In this document: piece by piece, positions 7,216 through 8,628 of the stretch
Layout of the letters: the number at the start of each line of letters is the position of its first letter
Numbering within the stretch: position 1 is the stretch's first letter
Assembly (NCBI GenBank): GCA_021735725.1
Contig: JAIPGS010000037.1
Span: 1-8,628, forward strand
Source: Candidatus Babeliales bacterium
GTDB lineage: Bacteria; Babelota; Babeliae; Babelales; CAIQNR01
Length of the DNA: 8,628 bases
Direction: 5' to 3'
Notes under the pieces: generated by a model
What the model was told of the DNA's origin: nothing
Database searches by the model: none
What the model saw: only the letters and a program-made list of their open reading frames with translations
Program-made: the position numbers and the translations under genes

Positions 7216-8361
7216 TTAAGGTTTAATTCCTCGTGCACGATCTCTTAACAATGTGACAACATTTTGTTTTTTTCCTGTTCTTTTACTGATTACATCTTGT
7301 GTAAATATTTTTTTTTGTTCTTCAATAAGATCATATGCTGCACGACATCTTACAATATCACACTCTTTAAGAGTTCCATTCTTTTGCTTTGTAGCAATTG
7401 TCATCAAATCTTTACATAATTGAAGATCATCTGTTGCACTAAATTTCTTATTAATCCATTCTGTAAGATCAGGTAATTTTTCTACAGATACTATAGTGCT
7501 AGCTAAAATATAAGCGAGTAAGTCATCTGAAGCACCGAGAAAAAGAAAGTGCAATGGAGTGATGGGAGTAGGCTCATCTTTCTCTAAAACATTAAAATCA
7601 TAATGACATAAAGCATATAATTTCACCACTTTAACTGCATCATCTATACATGCCATAGAAAAAGGCGAAATCCAACGTATCGGAAAACCTGTGTTATGTC
7701 TCCTGTCGTGCTGAAATGTCTTATAAGGATCTGCTCCTAATTCTAAAAGCACTTTCGTTAATCGAACATTATTCACACTTCTTGTAAGTGGTAACTCCAT
7801 AGTTTTCGTTTCACTCAAAAAATATCCATTAACATCCAATTTCCCCTTGTCAAACAAACGCAAAAAAGAACGTGCTGAATAATCACAACTTTTATCTGAA
7901 CAATATTTATAAAAAACACGTAAATTGTTATTATTTGTTAAAGAAGGAAGCAATTTTTCTTCTTCTGATAAATCTTCTTCTTCATAATATATTTGTTCGT
8001 TTAAACTTTCAAAACTAACAAACTCTACTTCACAATCTGCTGCTGCATCACTCACTTCTATTTTTTCATTACTTTCACCACCGCTACTGGCAGAAGACAT
8101 CAAAAAAGGATCTCTGCCTCCCCTTTCTAATGCAAAACCTTCTGTTTCCCACGCTTCCATTTCCTCATTACTTTCATCACCACTACCAGCAAAAGACATC
8201 AAAAAAGGATCTCTGTCTCCCCTTAACAATTGTGCTTGCCCTTGCTGTTCAAAACTTGGAGATGCAGATCTTTTTCTAGTAGGTTCTGAGGCTCCTTCAG
8301 CAGCCAACAAATACGTATCAAATAAGCTTAAACAAAATAATACCATTAATTTTTTATTCAT
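7216..8361 (-). CDS. Exported ankyrin-repeat protein, putative effector
   Basis: This is a 381-residue protein with a signal peptide (MNKKLMVLFCLSLFDTYLLA, cleavage near AAEG at 20-23). The mature N-terminal half is low-complexity and acidic, with two tandem copies of an RDPFLMS-containing unit at about 47-70 and 80-103 and an acidic run near 126-136. The C-terminal half has about three ankyrin repeats: PLTRSVNNVRLTKVLLELGADPYK (about 191-214), a repeat starting SPFSMACIDD (about 232-258) and one starting TPLHFLFLGA (about 268-290). Ankyrin repeats bind proteins; exported ones are common host-interaction factors in intracellular bacteria, and the partner here is unknown. A longer frame starts at 8376, but its ATG overlaps GGAG (complement of 8371-8374), which is placed 9 nt before the ATG at 8361. 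That makes 8361 the better start and gives a clean signal peptide. The gene has its own consensus -35 promoter. Confidence 0.85.
   Translation of the reverse strand: MNKKLMVLFCLSLFDTYLLAAEGASEPTRKRSASPSFEQQGQAQLLRGDRDPFLMSFAGSGDESNEEMEAWETEGFALERGGRDPFLMSSASSGGESNEKIEVSDAAADCEVEFVSFESLNEQIYYEEEDLSEEEKLLPSLTNNNNLRVFYKYCSDKSCDYSARSFLRLFDKGKLDVNGYFLSETKTMELPLTRSVNNVRLTKVLLELGADPYKTFQHDRRHNTGFPIRWISPFSMACIDDAVKVVKLYALCHYDFNVLEKDEPTPITPLHFLFLGASDDLLAYILASTIVSVEKLPDLTEWINKKFSATDDLQLCKDLMTIATKQKNGTLKECDIVRCRAAYDLIEEQKKIFTQDVISKRTGKKQNVVTLLRDRARGIKP
8055..8224. repeat. Tandem 99-bp-period duplication within the ankyrin-repeat gene
   Basis: The 71 bp at 8055-8125 recur at 8154-8224 with about 9 differences (about 87% identity by eye) and a period of exactly 99 bp. 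The reading frame is kept and a 33-residue unit containing RDPFLMS, GESNE or DESNE is duplicated. The longest exact shared block contains AGACATCAAAAAAGGATCTC. Confidence 0.9.
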
Positions 8362-8407
8362 TTTAAAATTCTCCATTTATGAATAACCGGACTTTTATAT
8401 ATTCTCT

Positions 8408-8438
8408 ATTAGAATATCAAAAGTAAAAAAAATGTCAA
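8408..8438 (-). promoter_or_regulatory. Promoter for the exported ankyrin-repeat gene
   Basis: Read on the minus strand, 8438-8433 is a perfect -35 hexamer, TTGACA. Two -10 candidates follow: TATTCT (8416-8411) with a 16-nt spacer, or TCTAAT (8413-8408) with a 19-nt spacer. Either gives an mRNA leader of about 40 nt to the ATG at 8361. Confidence 0.6.
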
Positions 8439-8458
8439 ATGCCCCTATAAATTTAAGC

Positions 8459-8481
8459 CTAAAATAGGAATCTATTTTTAG
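8459..8481. repeat. Small AT-rich inverted repeat next to the IS end
   Basis: CTAAAATAG at 8459-8467 pairs with CTATTTTTAG at 8472-8481 with one bulged T and a four-base loop. It lies between the ankyrin gene promoter and the IS end. Its role is unknown; the low GC content makes chance plausible. Confidence 0.3.
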
Positions 8482-8520
8482 TTACTTAAATAAGAGCTTA
8501 TCCGAAAAATAAAAATAAGT

Positions 8521-8582
8521 GAAAACTCCGTCTAGTTGGGTTATACTAACCCGTGTAAAAAAAACCTAAAACAGGAGTTTTC
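8521..8582 (+). promoter_or_regulatory. Inverted repeat covering the transposase ribosome binding site, with an internal -10
   Basis: GAAAACTCC at 8521-8529 is the exact reverse complement of GGAGTTTTC at 8574-8582, which contains the transposase Shine-Dalgarno GGAG (8574-8577) and abuts the ATG. Nested inside is GGGTTA-tac-TAACCC (8538-8552), which includes a possible -10, TATACT, at 8542-8547. The -35 is poor. RNA started from this -10 would lack the left arm; RNA entering from outside would contain both arms and fold. Confidence 0.55.
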
Positions 8583-8628
8583 ATGTTTAGTATATCAGAT
8601 ATTTTATGGAAAAAAATCAAAATAATTA
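8583..8628 (+). CDS. Transposase, N-terminal 15 codons only
   Basis: ATG at 8583 is preceded by GGAG at 8574-8577 with a 5-nt spacer. The visible residues MFSISDILWKKIKII match the pattern of the N-terminal domain of IS5-type transposases, which begin with a short L-x-D-x-x-W-x-x-I-x-x-L/I motif. The rest, including the DDE catalytic residues, is outside the window, so it is not known whether the gene is intact. Confidence 0.55.
   Translation, partial: MFSISDILWKKIKII

Larger units (their letters stand above)
8494..8628 (+). mobile_element. Left end of an IS5-like insertion sequence (truncated by the window edge)
   Basis: GAGCTTATCCGAAAAAT starting at 8494 resembles terminal inverted repeats of IS5-family elements, many of which begin with GAG and contain a TATCCGAAA-like core. 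TAA immediately before it could be a three-base target duplication of the TNA type. The transposase-like start codon follows about 90 nt inside, the usual spacing. The other end, the DDE motif and the matching repeat lie outside the window, so family assignment rests on the end sequence and the first 15 codons. Confidence 0.6.

Noticed and set aside
8103..8220. Repeated A6 tracts in the ankyrin gene as phase-variation sites
   Set aside because: The tracts are only six bases, are part of the 99-bp duplication, and the frame is intact; runs of this length are common throughout this AT-rich window.
8362..8376. Alternative start of the ankyrin-repeat protein, five codons upstream at 8376
   Set aside because: This ATG has no ribosome site upstream and its own bases overlap the GGAG that serves the ATG at 8361.

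Overview
The window is AT-rich bacterial DNA with dense coding, clear Shine-Dalgarno sites, sigma70-type promoters and hairpin terminators. The gene content suggests a host-associated or intracellular bacterium: thymidine salvage, exported proteins including one with ankyrin repeats, an unusually large membrane protease and an insertion-sequence end. The style fits the candidate phylum Dependentiae (TM6). That assignment is an inference from gene style, not a phylogenetic result, and other AT-rich intracellular lineages are possible.

Left part (1-2234): the 5' end of a murA-like gene (enolpyruvyl transferase, minus strand) runs off the left edge. It is divergent from a tdk-radA pair on the plus strand. 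tdk (thymidine kinase, type II) is preceded by an extended -10 promoter and a possible 15-codon leader ORF, and overlaps radA (DNA repair ATPase) by 19 nt. A perfect hairpin with a T tract lies inside the last codons of radA, upstream of its stop codon.

Centre (2235-5855): one very long gene encodes an 1109-residue polytopic membrane protein. Its first half is a CPBP (Abi/Rce1-like) intramembrane metalloprotease with an N-terminal extracytoplasmic domain. Its second half is a diverged copy of the whole first half in which the glutamates of the catalytic motif are gone. It therefore looks like a fused protease plus pseudoprotease. A perfect 16-bp hairpin follows.

Right part (5856-8628): an exported protein of unknown function (363 aa) has its own strong promoter. 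Next comes a probable 24-codon hydrophobic small ORF with its own promoter, Shine-Dalgarno and terminator. The last full gene is a minus-strand exported ankyrin-repeat protein, convergent on the same bidirectional terminator. It carries a recent internal 33-residue tandem duplication. The window ends in the left end of an IS5-like insertion sequence, where an inverted repeat would mask the transposase ribosome binding site in read-through transcripts.

No tRNA, rRNA or CRISPR array was seen. No gene-free stretch exceeds about 270 bases.
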